Positions 1 to 8,307 of a stretch of 32,026 nucleotides of DNA are shown one piece after another. The stretch covers positions 1 to 32,026 of the forward strand of contig JAFBAF010000260.1 in assembly GCA_019247895.1 (NCBI GenBank), written 5' to 3'. The translations under genes and the position numbers were made by a program. The notes under the pieces were generated by a model. The model did no database searches. It saw nothing but the letters and a program-made list of their open reading frames with translations, and was not told where the DNA came from. Origin of the DNA: Parafilimonas sp. Lineage in GTDB: Bacteria; Bacteroidota; Bacteroidia; Chitinophagales; Chitinophagaceae. Within the stretch, counting starts at the first letter, position 1; each line of letters opens with the position of its first letter.

Positions 1-50
1 GCAGACTCCTGTGCATCAGCGTTTGTGTTAACAATATTATTTTCACTCAT
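1..50 (-). CDS. N-terminal fragment of an unidentified protein (runs off the left edge)
   Basis: An ATG on the minus strand at 50-48 opens a frame that stays open to base 1 and encodes MSENNIVNTNADAQES. The frame continues outside the window, so the product cannot be identified. The polar, Asn/Asp-rich start has no signal peptide and suggests a cytoplasmic protein with a disordered N-terminus. It lies 82 nt downstream of the CBS-domain gene on the same strand. The start is inferred only from the ATG and the open frame. Confidence 0.4.
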   Translation of the reverse strand, partial: MSENNIVNTNADAQES

Positions 51-132
51 GATAAAATTCCCGTTGTTTTAACCGGGGCGGCAAAATTAGCAAAAAACCT
101 GGAAAAAGGAAGTTTTTCTGTAGGAATGCTAC

Positions 133-561
133 TTAGGAATGAATATAATTCTGAAGATGTTCGATAGTTTCTTTTTGGGTAAGAATAGTTTCAGTTACAA
201 CATCATTTATCGATATAATACCACTCAAATTACCCTGTTCAATCACCGGTAAATAACGAATGTTTAGCGACGAAAGTAATTGCATGCAATGTTCAATTGT
301 ATCATTTTTAGTAACTGACGGGTAATCAATACCCATAATCTCTCCTACTGTTGTTTCGTTTGAAGCACGGCCTTTAAGAATTACTTTACGGGAATAATCA
401 CGCTCAGTCATAAGCCCTACAAATTTTTGGTATTGAACAACTGCAACGGAGCCAATATTTTTATCTGCCATAAGTTGTAAAGCCTCAATAACTGTAAGCT
501 CAGATTCAACAGTTTCTACATGGCTGCCTTTTCGTTTTAATATATCAGCTACTTTTCGCAC
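133..561 (-). CDS. CBS domain pair protein
   Basis: A 142-residue cytoplasmic protein made almost entirely of two CBS domains, at roughly residues 8-64 and 75-131. The pattern GSVAVVQ...GLMTERD in the first and YLPVIEQGNLSGIISINDVV in the second is the typical beta-strand, Gly and Asp arrangement of CBS repeats. Stand-alone CBS pairs usually bind adenine nucleotides and act as sensors; no effector domain is fused here, so the partner is unknown. The gene lies 39 nt downstream of the secreted paralog pair and could share their transcript. Family assignment is firm; the physiological role is not. Confidence 0.85.
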   Translation of the reverse strand: MRKVADILKRKGSHVETVESELTVIEALQLMADKNIGSVAVVQYQKFVGLMTERDYSRKVILKGRASNETTVGEIMGIDYPSVTKNDTIEHCMQLLSSLNIRYLPVIEQGNLSGIISINDVVTETILTQKETIEHLQNYIHS

Positions 562-600
562 AAACTAAAACTACAAAATAAATTTATAAAAAAATAACTT

Positions 601-1323
601 TTATTGAATTGAGGAATTGATGCTGTCAAGCATTAAGATTGCATAAGCCTCATTAAAATTTCCGCCAGTATTTTTCACATAGTCTTCGGCTTTGCTTACA
701 TCATTTGGTTTAAAAGCTTTTGGAAAGCTTTTCTTTTTTAGTTCAACGGGATGTAACGAATTGTCATAAGCTAAAAAATAAGTTACCTTATCTACATACT
801 TTCCATAAGAGATTGATTGTGTCATTGCCTGCGAAGCCTTACTTGTCTCAGGCTCTTGAAAACTTGTAATGGTATATTTTACCAATGAATACTTTTTATC
901 ATCGTACACTAATGCTTCTACAAACTTACCCGCATAATCTTTACTAAATATATCACCGCGCATAAATGTATGCGGCTTATCAGTTATTAAAATAAATGAA
1001 TAAATTTTGGTTTGATCTGCTTCCATTATAGTTGTTGAGTCAGCATTTTTAAAATATAATGTGCCTGCAACTTTATCATACATGAACAATAACTTTTTGC
1101 TGAATTGCTGGTTATCGTTCGTTTGTACCGATCCCTTTACCCAATCTTTACTAAAATACGGATTACCCTCAACTTCACTGTTTGCTTTATAAGTAGGCAA
1201 CACAACATCGCCACCGTTAACTGCATAACCGGTGTAAACATTTTGAGTTTGAAATGCATTCTGTGCAAAAACGTGTATACCGCAAAACATTGTTATCAGG
1301 GTAATAAAATGAAACTTTTTCAT
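601..1323 (-). CDS. Secreted protein of unknown function, paralog 1
   Basis: A 240-residue protein beginning MKKFHFITLITMFCGIHVFAQ, a clear Sec signal peptide with cleavage near residue 20. The mature part is mixed alpha/beta without repeats or TM segments. It shares many short motifs in the same order with its upstream neighbour at 1368-2147: SKDWVKGSV, LLFMYDK followed by LYF, TDKPH.F, an LVyDDKkYSL.K.T block and a C-terminal NEaY..mL segment. The two are tandem duplicates 44 nt apart. I do not recognise a named domain. A periplasmic or outer-membrane-associated location is inferred from the signal peptide. Confidence 0.75.
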   Translation of the reverse strand: MKKFHFITLITMFCGIHVFAQNAFQTQNVYTGYAVNGGDVVLPTYKANSEVEGNPYFSKDWVKGSVQTNDNQQFSKKLLFMYDKVAGTLYFKNADSTTIMEADQTKIYSFILITDKPHTFMRGDIFSKDYAGKFVEALVYDDKKYSLVKYTITSFQEPETSKASQAMTQSISYGKYVDKVTYFLAYDNSLHPVELKKKSFPKAFKPNDVSKAEDYVKNTGGNFNEAYAILMLDSINSSIQ

Positions 1324-1367
1324 AAACTTTAAGTGTATCTGGTATTGAAAAACATTGATAAATAGAG

Positions 1368-2147
1368 TTATTGCTGATTAATTTCATTCAGCATTTTAAT
1401 CACGTAATCTTCATTAAACTTGCCTTTGTGGTTTTGGCAATATAAATCTGCCTTATCTTTTTTGATAACCATAGCATCTAAAAAAGCTGCTTTTCTAAGT
1501 TCAACAGGTTTTAAAACAGAATTATAATACAAAAAATATGTTGTTTTATCCTGGTATGCCCCAGATGTTAAGCTTTGCGTTATAGCCTGCGCCGCTTTGT
1601 TATCATTTGACTGTTGATATTCTCTTTTAGTAAATTTAAAAAGAGAATAATTTTTATCATTTAAAACAAGTACTTCGTAAAACTTGTTTTTATCCGCACC
1701 GGCAAAAAAATCGGATTTTATAAATACATGCGGCTTATCTGTCAACAGGTTAAAAGAAATGATCTTGTCCATATCTGCCTGCATTACAACAGCAGAATCA
1801 GGTTTTCTAAAATACAAATTGCCATTTATTTTATCATACATAAATACCAGATCAGCACCGTAAATATTACGATCGGTTGCTGTTACAGAACCCTTAACCC
1901 AATCTTTACTTAAGTAAGCATCATTATCAATTTCATCTTGTGCTGTATAACCCGGTAATCCGATGTTATTATTATTCTCCAGATTTTGTTTTTGAAAATA
2001 ATTACCACCAGTTAGCATTACCGTTGTGTTTGCAGACTGGCCCGGCAAAGAAACAGAAGTTGTACCAAAAGATTGAGACATTGTTTGTGCCTGCAAATCA
2101 TGGTTTATTCCAATAAACAACAGTAAACTGTAAACTAAACTTTTCAT
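1368..2147 (-). CDS. Secreted protein of unknown function, paralog 2
   Basis: A 259-residue protein with a probable signal peptide (MKSLVYSLLLFIGINHDLQAQ). It is homologous to the protein at 601-1323 but has an extra Ser/Thr/Asn-rich stretch after the signal peptide (about residues 22-60). Shared motifs include SKDWVKGSV, LVFMYDK, LTDKPHVF and NKNYSL-like segments. It starts 30 nt after yidC ends on the same strand, so it may be read through from yidC. Function unknown; the duplicated pair is the main information. Confidence 0.75.
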   Translation of the reverse strand: MKSLVYSLLLFIGINHDLQAQTMSQSFGTTSVSLPGQSANTTVMLTGGNYFQKQNLENNNNIGLPGYTAQDEIDNDAYLSKDWVKGSVTATDRNIYGADLVFMYDKINGNLYFRKPDSAVVMQADMDKIISFNLLTDKPHVFIKSDFFAGADKNKFYEVLVLNDKNYSLFKFTKREYQQSNDNKAAQAITQSLTSGAYQDKTTYFLYYNSVLKPVELRKAAFLDAMVIKKDKADLYCQNHKGKFNEDYVIKMLNEINQQ

Positions 2148-2177
2148 AATAAAAGATTACAGTTTAAAACTAATAAA

Positions 2178-4037
2178 TTATTTTTTATTCTTTGGATTTT
2201 GCTGCTGTTTCAATTGCTGCATTTTCTTTTGTGTCTCTATCATTTTCTCATACTGTTCCTGCCACTTGCTCTTTGGTTTTACTTTCGGGGTTTTTCTTCG
2301 TTCATCCATTTTGGCAAGAATTTTTTCGTGGTCAAGAATATAATTCTGAATGGTAAACTGAATGCCAAGCGTGATAAGATTTGATACAGTATAATACCAG
2401 GTTAAGGCTGATGGCAAAGAATTAAAAATCAGGATCATGAATATTGGGTAGATATACGGCATGTATTTAAGCGCCGGATTATTTGGGTCGCTTGGCGTCA
2501 TGTTCATATTATAAAGAGAAATAAGAAAACTTGTGCCAACAGCGAGTAAGGCAAATAAACTTATGTGATCACCTATGATAAAAATTTTGCTGTGAAATTG
2601 AACAAGCACGTCATTAGTTGAAAGATCGTTCGACCATAAAAAAGGCTGGCCTCTTAAACTAATGTTCGAATTGAAAAAACTATATAAAGCAAAAAAGATT
2701 GGAATTTGCAACAATAAAGGCAAGCATCCGCCTAAAGGATTTACACCGGCTTCTCTAAAAAGTTTCATTTGCTCCATTGCAAAACCTTGCTGATCTGTTC
2801 CAAATTTTTTACGCAATGAATCTAACTCAGGCCTGAGCAATTTCATTCTTGCGCCGCTTTTATAACTTTTATAAACAAGTGGCGATGTAATTAGTCTGAT
2901 GAAAATAGTAAGCAGAGCAATCACCCAGCCGTATACTGAAATAAAGCCGGCAAAAAAGTTAAACACAGGCATTACTATAAACTTGTTTATTGGCCGCACA
3001 AATGAATACATGTCTCGCCCGAGATTGATGATCTTGTCCATATCTGGTGCAGCAGTCTGCAATACTTTATAATCATTGGGGCCGTAAAACAATTGCATTG
3101 GAATATTAACCGAGGCCGATGCCGGTACCTGCATTTGAAGTGTTGCATCAACAACACCAATTGATCGGCTGCTATCCGTTTTGCGTGTCCATAAAACTTT
3201 ACCACTATTAAAATTATTTTTTGCAATAAGGGTTACGTTAAAAAATTGCTGCACCGCGCTTAACCATTGCACAGGTTTTTCAAATGTATGATCGGTATGG
3301 GAAGATATATAATCGAAATCATTGCCTTCAGAAAAACAAACATCACTCATACGGCGCTCATAATCTACAGATTTTTCAACCTGCATTGGTTCCTGTAAAA
3401 AATGAAAATTTAAAGCACTGTTTGTTATTAATGCCGATGCATTATTTAACTGTATATTCCAATCTATTAAATAACTGTTTGGTTTTATAATGAACTGATG
3501 AACAATTCCTGAGTGTGTTGAATCCTGTAATGTAAACTGAACTGTTTGGCTTCCGTCTGCATTTTTCACAGGTTGAGATGGTGTAAAATTTAGTTGAGTT
3601 GTTGAAGCTGCACGATTTGAACTTGTATTAATATTATATCCGATTCCATCATTATTACTTTCTCCAAGTATCACTTTACCGCCAAATTGAGAATTGTACT
3701 TTTTTAGTTCAACTTGTTTTATCATTCCTCCTTTGCTGCTAAAAACAACTTTGATAAGCTCGTTTTCAACTGTAACCAATTTTTCGGGAAGGTTAACATT
3801 ACCCGAAAATTGTCCTGCAGTATTTAATTTAGAAAGAGAATCGTTATGTAAAGAATCTATTCTTGCAGCCGCTTTTTGCTGCGGAGTTATTTTAGCTAAT
3901 GAATCACGATGCAGTGAATCTTGTATATGCTGTTGATGAGCCAGGTAATTGCTCTGCTCTTTATTGGTATACCAGAAAAAAACAAAAAAAAGTGCCGCCA
4001 GTAAAACAATACCAATAATCGTATTCTTATCCTTCAT
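2178..4037 (-). CDS. yidC: Membrane protein insertase YidC
   Basis: A 619-residue Oxa1/YidC family insertase that places proteins into the inner membrane, alone or with SecYEG. Residues about 5-23 (TIIGIVLLAALFFVFFWYT) form the N-terminal TM helix. A large periplasmic P1 domain follows to about residue 350, then the conserved 60-kDa inner-membrane core with SYKSGARMKLLRPEL, the motif GVNPLGGCLPLLLQIPIFFA and several TM helices. The C-terminal tail is Lys/Gln-rich (KSKWQEQYEKM...NPKNKK), as expected for ribosome contact in Gram-negative YidC. Length fits the Bacteroidota family. The usual rpmH-rnpA neighbours are absent. A good promoter lies just upstream, leaving a very short leader. Confidence 0.96.
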   Translation of the reverse strand: MKDKNTIIGIVLLAALFFVFFWYTNKEQSNYLAHQQHIQDSLHRDSLAKITPQQKAAARIDSLHNDSLSKLNTAGQFSGNVNLPEKLVTVENELIKVVFSSKGGMIKQVELKKYNSQFGGKVILGESNNDGIGYNINTSSNRAASTTQLNFTPSQPVKNADGSQTVQFTLQDSTHSGIVHQFIIKPNSYLIDWNIQLNNASALITNSALNFHFLQEPMQVEKSVDYERRMSDVCFSEGNDFDYISSHTDHTFEKPVQWLSAVQQFFNVTLIAKNNFNSGKVLWTRKTDSSRSIGVVDATLQMQVPASASVNIPMQLFYGPNDYKVLQTAAPDMDKIINLGRDMYSFVRPINKFIVMPVFNFFAGFISVYGWVIALLTIFIRLITSPLVYKSYKSGARMKLLRPELDSLRKKFGTDQQGFAMEQMKLFREAGVNPLGGCLPLLLQIPIFFALYSFFNSNISLRGQPFLWSNDLSTNDVLVQFHSKIFIIGDHISLFALLAVGTSFLISLYNMNMTPSDPNNPALKYMPYIYPIFMILIFNSLPSALTWYYTVSNLITLGIQFTIQNYILDHEKILAKMDERRKTPKVKPKSKWQEQYEKMIETQKKMQQLKQQQNPKNKK

Positions 4038-4053
4038 ATAAAAAAATGAGCGG

Positions 4054-4081
4054 CAAAGGTAACAGATTGAAGGAATTACAA
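4054..4081 (-). promoter_or_regulatory. Bacteroidota-type promoter of yidC
   Basis: On the minus strand, TTG (4081-4079), a 17-nt spacer and TACCTTTG (4061-4054) match the Bacteroidota sigma-A consensus TTG / TAnnTTTG. The -7 box ends 17 nt before the yidC ATG, so the leader would be only about 10-13 nt. Confidence 0.6.
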
Positions 4082-4130
4082 GTTTTGAAATTTAAAATGG
4101 TTTCTTAATATCGGTTAATGGCGGCAAACC

Positions 4131-5609
4131 TCATTTCAAACTACTAAAAGCGTCGCTTAAATGTTCAACTACATCGGAGGAAAGCATCGTTTCCTGTGAT
4201 TGCGTTTGCAATGCAAAATCAGCGGCCAAACCATGCAGGTAAACACCAAACAGAGCTGCCTGCAATGGTTCATATTTTTGAGCTAATAAAGCTGTAATTA
4301 TTCCGGTTAGAATGTCTCCGCTTCCGCCTTTTGCCAAACCAGCATTGCCGGTTGTATTAAACCAGCCTTCACCATTTTTTGCGATCAGTGTATATCTTCC
4401 TTTTAAAACAATGATAAGATTATGTTTTAATGATTGTTGCAAAGCCATTTCAATTCTCTCAAAATCATTTTTTGCTTCGCCAAATAATCTTTCAAACTCT
4501 TTTGGATGTGGCGTTAACACACATTCGCCGGGTAATTGTTCTAATAACTCTTTATTTTTTGAAATGATGTTCAACGCATCTGCATCAATCACCATCGGTT
4601 GTTTAAATTGTTGTAAAGTTGCTTCAACCAGTTGCTGTGCATCTTTTTCAGTACCTAAACCCGGGCCGATTCCAACAACATTTATTTTTTCAAAGTTTAA
4701 TTCTTCTTCACGCAGTTTGCACATTGCTTCGGGTAAATGTGAATGTACGGCATTTAAAAAATGCTTTGGAACATTTACAGTAGTTAAACCTGCACCCGTA
4801 CGCAAACAGGCATTTGTTGCCATCAATGCCGCGCCCATTTTTCCGGTGTTGCCGGCGATAATTAATGCATGACCGAAATTGCCTTTGTTTGAAAATGCTT
4901 TTCTTGGTTTGTAAATATGTTGGATTGCTGATTTACTGATGAGATGGTAAGTTGTTTGGATTGTACTTAAGTAATCTTGATCCAAGCCAATGTCGAGAAT
5001 TTTTAAATTGCCAATTTTTTCTGCACTTTCAGCAACCAGGAAACATAATTTATAACACTGGAAACTAAGCGTAACATTTGCTTCAATCACTGCATTGCCA
5101 ATGCTGCTTTTATCAATAAACATTCCGCTTGGTACATCAATGCTTATTACAAAAGCATTCGATTGATTGATATAATTAACCAATGCTGCGCTCAAATCTT
5201 TTAAAGGCCTGTTCAAGCCTGAGCCATATAATGCATCAATTACAACATCTTCTTTATTTATTTCAGGAAAAAAATCTTCAGCCTGTATAAAACGAATATC
5301 AGCAGACAACTCATGCAACCGCTGAAGATTTGTTTGAAAATCTTCAGTACCAACAGCGCCGAATTCAATTATATAAATACCTACATTATAATTTTGGTTA
5401 ATTAACTGCCTTGCAATCGCCAGCCCATCACCGCCATTATTGCCTTTGCCACAAAATATTTTAAAATGCTTCCCAAATAATTCCTGTTGTGAAATGTAAC
5501 CTGTACAGGCATGCGCGGCACGTTCCATTAAATCAATTGATGCTACCGGTTCGTGCTCTATTGTATAAGTATCCCAACCATGTATTTGTTGTGCAGTAAG
5601 AATTTTCAT
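4131..5609 (-). CDS. nnr: Bifunctional NAD(P)HX epimerase / ADP-dependent NAD(P)HX dehydratase
   Basis: A 492-residue metabolite-repair enzyme that restores hydrated NADH/NADPH. The N-terminal YjeF_N epimerase domain (about 1-215) carries GKGNNGGDGLAIARQL and VVIDALYGSGL, with the conserved Asp. The C-terminal ribokinase-like dehydratase domain (about 230-490) carries GNTGKMGAALMATNACLRTG, VIDADALNII, LTPHPKEFERLFG and the phosphate-binding GNAGLAKGGSGDILTGII. Both halves look intact and the total length matches the fused family form. It lies 93 nt upstream of yidC on the same strand, but yidC has its own promoter. Confidence 0.95.
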   Translation of the reverse strand: MKILTAQQIHGWDTYTIEHEPVASIDLMERAAHACTGYISQQELFGKHFKIFCGKGNNGGDGLAIARQLINQNYNVGIYIIEFGAVGTEDFQTNLQRLHELSADIRFIQAEDFFPEINKEDVVIDALYGSGLNRPLKDLSAALVNYINQSNAFVISIDVPSGMFIDKSSIGNAVIEANVTLSFQCYKLCFLVAESAEKIGNLKILDIGLDQDYLSTIQTTYHLISKSAIQHIYKPRKAFSNKGNFGHALIIAGNTGKMGAALMATNACLRTGAGLTTVNVPKHFLNAVHSHLPEAMCKLREEELNFEKINVVGIGPGLGTEKDAQQLVEATLQQFKQPMVIDADALNIISKNKELLEQLPGECVLTPHPKEFERLFGEAKNDFERIEMALQQSLKHNLIIVLKGRYTLIAKNGEGWFNTTGNAGLAKGGSGDILTGIITALLAQKYEPLQAALFGVYLHGLAADFALQTQSQETMLSSDVVEHLSDAFSSLK

Positions 5610-5744
5610 CAGGATAAAATTAATTGAATCTTATTAACCACATAAATGAACATTTATTCAGCATTAACAATCTCTTTATAAACGCAGCAAATCAAATACT
5701 ATCCTATATACATTAAAACATTAAACAACAAAAAAACAAAAAAC

Positions 5745-6113
5745 ATGAAAAAGATTTTTACTCTCGCAATTACCTTGCTCATTTTAAGTTCTGCAGCGTT
5801 TTCGCAGTCGTTTATTTCAGTTGCATTAAGAACTCCTGTAGTTAGCATCGGTTTCGGCCATCGTTTTGTAGAAACATATTCTTTCACACAATATGAACGA
5901 AACCTGCAGATACAAAAGATCAATGCAAACTATACCGAACAGGTTCGTGAAGTGATGAACTTACGTCTTGCAGCACCTAAAAAAGTTGATCTTATTCAAC
6001 AGTTGCAAAAAGAAAGAAACAATAAAATTCAGAATGTGAATGACCGTTTCTTTGATTACAGGAACAAATTCAACTATAATCATTACGATAGAAATTATAA
6101 CTGGATAAGATAG
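5745..6113 (+). CDS. Small secreted protein of unknown function
   Basis: A 122-residue protein with a textbook signal peptide (MKKIFTLAITLLILSSAAFSQ). The mature part has a short strand-like segment (SFISVALRTPVVSIGFGHRF), then a charged helical region with EQVREVMNL and LIQQLQKERNNKI, and an Asn/Tyr/Arg-rich end (YNHYDRNYNWIR). No family is recognised. It is a single-gene unit: divergent from nnr upstream and closed by a strong hairpin 24 nt after its stop. Confidence 0.7.
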   Translation: MKKIFTLAITLLILSSAAFSQSFISVALRTPVVSIGFGHRFVETYSFTQYERNLQIQKINANYTEQVREVMNLRLAAPKKVDLIQQLQKERNNKIQNVNDRFFDYRNKFNYNHYDRNYNWIR

Positions 6114-6136
6114 ATTTAGCAGCGATCATTAGCAAC

Positions 6137-6168
6137 AAGCCTTCCCGGTTTCCGGGAGGGCTTTATTT
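6137..6168 (+). terminator. Rho-independent terminator shared by a convergent pair
   Basis: A 12-bp stem (6137-6148 with 6152-6163, one G-T pair) and a 3-nt loop are followed by TTATTTTTT. It ends the small secreted-protein gene. The stop codon of the leftward MFS gene (6163-6165) touches the base of the stem, so the hairpin may serve both directions. Confidence 0.8.
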
Positions 6169-7452
6169 TTTAAATTCTTCAGCAATCGGATCTGTGATTA
6201 TCGGTAATTCTGCCTGTGAAGCAGAAACATATTTCTTTTGAAGACGGTTGAATAAAATCAATAATATCACAAGAATTGTTATTGGAATCAAGGAAAAATA
6301 AAAAGCGTTCTGACCGCCGTAATTGTCAAAAATCCGCCCCGTAAGTAAAGAACCCGTTGTGCCACCGATAGCAGAAAAGATTATTATCAATCCTGACATT
6401 ATTCCATGTTTTGGTTTGGGCAATGAACTTAAAATAACGGAATTGATTGCAGGATAGACCGGCGCCAACAATAAACCAATCAATGGAAAAATATATGCAG
6501 CAATTGGTGCATCTAACCAACCCGTAATAGGTTTGCCTGTTTCATTTTTTGCGAGTGGCATAGCAACTATAATAAGTAATCCAGCTAAGATTAAAGTTCC
6601 GGTTAAAACATATAACCAGTTCAATTTTTTTAATACGATGCCTGCAAAAAATCTTCCCAATGCGGTTGAACCCGCCAATATGCTTCCCATTTGTATGCTG
6701 AGAACCGCAGGCAACAAGAGCACTTTATTATTAAAGGTTGGCAAAAAATTTTGAATGCTTTGCTCTATCAATACATAGAAAAACGCAGAGAGAATAAATG
6801 CTATCACAATTGGCTCGCCCATTAGCCTGAACATGTCTGTAAACTTTATTAGTTGGGGTTTTCCGGCTTCTGTTTTAGACGCAGATTCATCAAGGGGCGA
6901 GGAAAGCAGTAAGAGGAATGCAAGCAACGATAATCCGCCTAACAAATAATATGCATTAAGCCATGATGTAGATTGCGGGGTGGCATTATCAACGAAAGAA
7001 CTAAAAATAAAATACAGTGATAGGTTACCTATCATAAAAAAAGATTCAATAAAGTTCATCATGCTAATATGTTCTTTTGAATCTTTTGTAACAATTCCGA
7101 TAGTGCTGTACACACTCATTTTAATTAATGCAAAGCAACTGCCTACGGCAACAAACAATAATTTAATTGCAAAAAACCCGGGTGTGTTTGGTATAATAAA
7201 GCACACTATTGAAACAAGACCTAACGCCACCAGCATTGCTTTTTTATAACCAAATCTTGTTATGGAAGATGCAACGAGAAAAGACAAAATTGCTATGCTT
7301 AAATCTTTGCAAGGATCAATCCAGGCAGCAGCTTGTTTGGTTACACCAAAATTATTTTGTACTTGCAGTATTGCAATGCCTGAACTGTTTAAAAGAATTG
7401 CAAATACAAAATAATTTATAAAAAGCGACAGTTTAATTTTCCAGTTTTGCAT
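6163..7452 (-). CDS. MFS transporter
   Basis: A 429-residue integral membrane protein with about twelve hydrophobic helices, in two six-helix halves joined by a polar loop near residues 195-215 (SSPLDESASKTEAGKPQLIK). The short motif ITRFGYKKAML after helix 2 resembles the MFS loop 2-3 signature. The C-terminal half contains GRFFAGIVLKKL and HGIMSGLIIIFSAIGGTTGSLL. The overall pattern resembles the sugar/FHS-like branch, but the substrate cannot be read from sequence. It is divergent from dapB (137-nt gap) and convergent with the small secreted-protein gene. Confidence 0.85.
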   Translation of the reverse strand: MQNWKIKLSLFINYFVFAILLNSSGIAILQVQNNFGVTKQAAAWIDPCKDLSIAILSFLVASSITRFGYKKAMLVALGLVSIVCFIIPNTPGFFAIKLLFVAVGSCFALIKMSVYSTIGIVTKDSKEHISMMNFIESFFMIGNLSLYFIFSSFVDNATPQSTSWLNAYYLLGGLSLLAFLLLLSSPLDESASKTEAGKPQLIKFTDMFRLMGEPIVIAFILSAFFYVLIEQSIQNFLPTFNNKVLLLPAVLSIQMGSILAGSTALGRFFAGIVLKKLNWLYVLTGTLILAGLLIIVAMPLAKNETGKPITGWLDAPIAAYIFPLIGLLLAPVYPAINSVILSSLPKPKHGIMSGLIIIFSAIGGTTGSLLTGRIFDNYGGQNAFYFSLIPITILVILLILFNRLQKKYVSASQAELPIITDPIAEEFKK

Positions 7453-7589
7453 AGCAAATCGTTTAGTAATATTCGCATGAAAATACGCATAAGATTTAAC
7501 TATTAAAATTTGATTACACTAAAAACAGGTTGATTCTTTTTCTGTTTTTATTAAGGTTATTTAATACAATTGCATTTATAAATATTGTT

Positions 7590-8306
7590 ATGAAAATTGC
7601 ATTAATCGGTTACGGCAAAATGGGTAAAGCCATTGAAGAAATTGCAACCGCACAAGGTGATGAAGTCGTTTTGAAAATATCATCATCCGGCAAAAATTTA
7701 TTTTCTATTAAAAATATACAACAAGCTGAGATAGCGATTGAATTTACAAAACCGGAAAGTGCTGTGGAAAATATAAAAATGTGTCTCGATGCAAATGTTC
7801 CGGTAGTTTGCGGAACCACAGGCTGGCTTAAACAATTCGATGAAATAAAAGATTATTGCAATCAAAAAAAAGGAACATTTTTATATGCCAGTAATTTTAG
7901 CGTCGGCGTTAATTTATTTTTTGCTCTAAACAAGTATCTCGCATCTTTAATGAGTGAACATGCAGAATACAATGTGAGTATCGAAGAAGTTCATCACACA
8001 CAAAAAAAAGATGCACCAAGCGGAACGGCTATAACTTTGGCAGAACAAATCCTTGAAAAAATAAAAATAAAAACAAGCTGGGTAAATAATGAAACTGACA
8101 AGCAATCAGAACTTGGAATAATAAGTAAACGCACGGGTGAAGTTCCCGGTATCCATACCATAAAATATAATTCCCCAACTGACGTTATTGAAATTACACA
8201 TTCTGCCCTCAACCGCAAGGGCTTTGCAAGCGGTGCTTTACTTGCCGCTAAATTTATTGTTGATAAAAAAGGAATTTTTACAATGCAGGATGTGTTAGGT
8301 TTATAA
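7590..8306 (+). CDS. dapB: 4-hydroxy-tetrahydrodipicolinate reductase
   Basis: A 238-residue cytoplasmic enzyme of the diaminopimelate/lysine pathway. The N-terminal Rossmann motif is IGYGKMG, VCGTTGW lies in the nucleotide-binding half, ASNFSVGVN precedes the catalytic segment, and HHTQKKDAPSGTA holds the catalytic His and Lys. The ATG at 7590 is chosen because it opens directly on the Rossmann strand (MKIALIGYG); an upstream TTG at 7530 would add a hydrophobic 20-residue extension not expected in DapB. The stop is one base before the histidine kinase start, so the two are co-transcribed. Confidence 0.95.
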   Translation: MKIALIGYGKMGKAIEEIATAQGDEVVLKISSSGKNLFSIKNIQQAEIAIEFTKPESAVENIKMCLDANVPVVCGTTGWLKQFDEIKDYCNQKKGTFLYASNFSVGVNLFFALNKYLASLMSEHAEYNVSIEEVHHTQKKDAPSGTAITLAEQILEKIKIKTSWVNNETDKQSELGIISKRTGEVPGIHTIKYNSPTDVIEITHSALNRKGFASGALLAAKFIVDKKGIFTMQDVLGL

Positions 8307-8307
8307 T

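Noticed and set aside
4312-4872. A 186-codon rightward open frame antisense to the NAD(P)HX repair gene
   Set aside because: It lies wholly within a gene with intact catalytic motifs, has a Ser/Pro/Phe/Cys composition typical of antisense frames and shows no domain.
7530-7589. Extended DapB start adding a hydrophobic 20-residue leader
   Set aside because: It begins at a TTG, and DapB is cytoplasmic; the ATG at 7590 starts exactly at the Rossmann strand.
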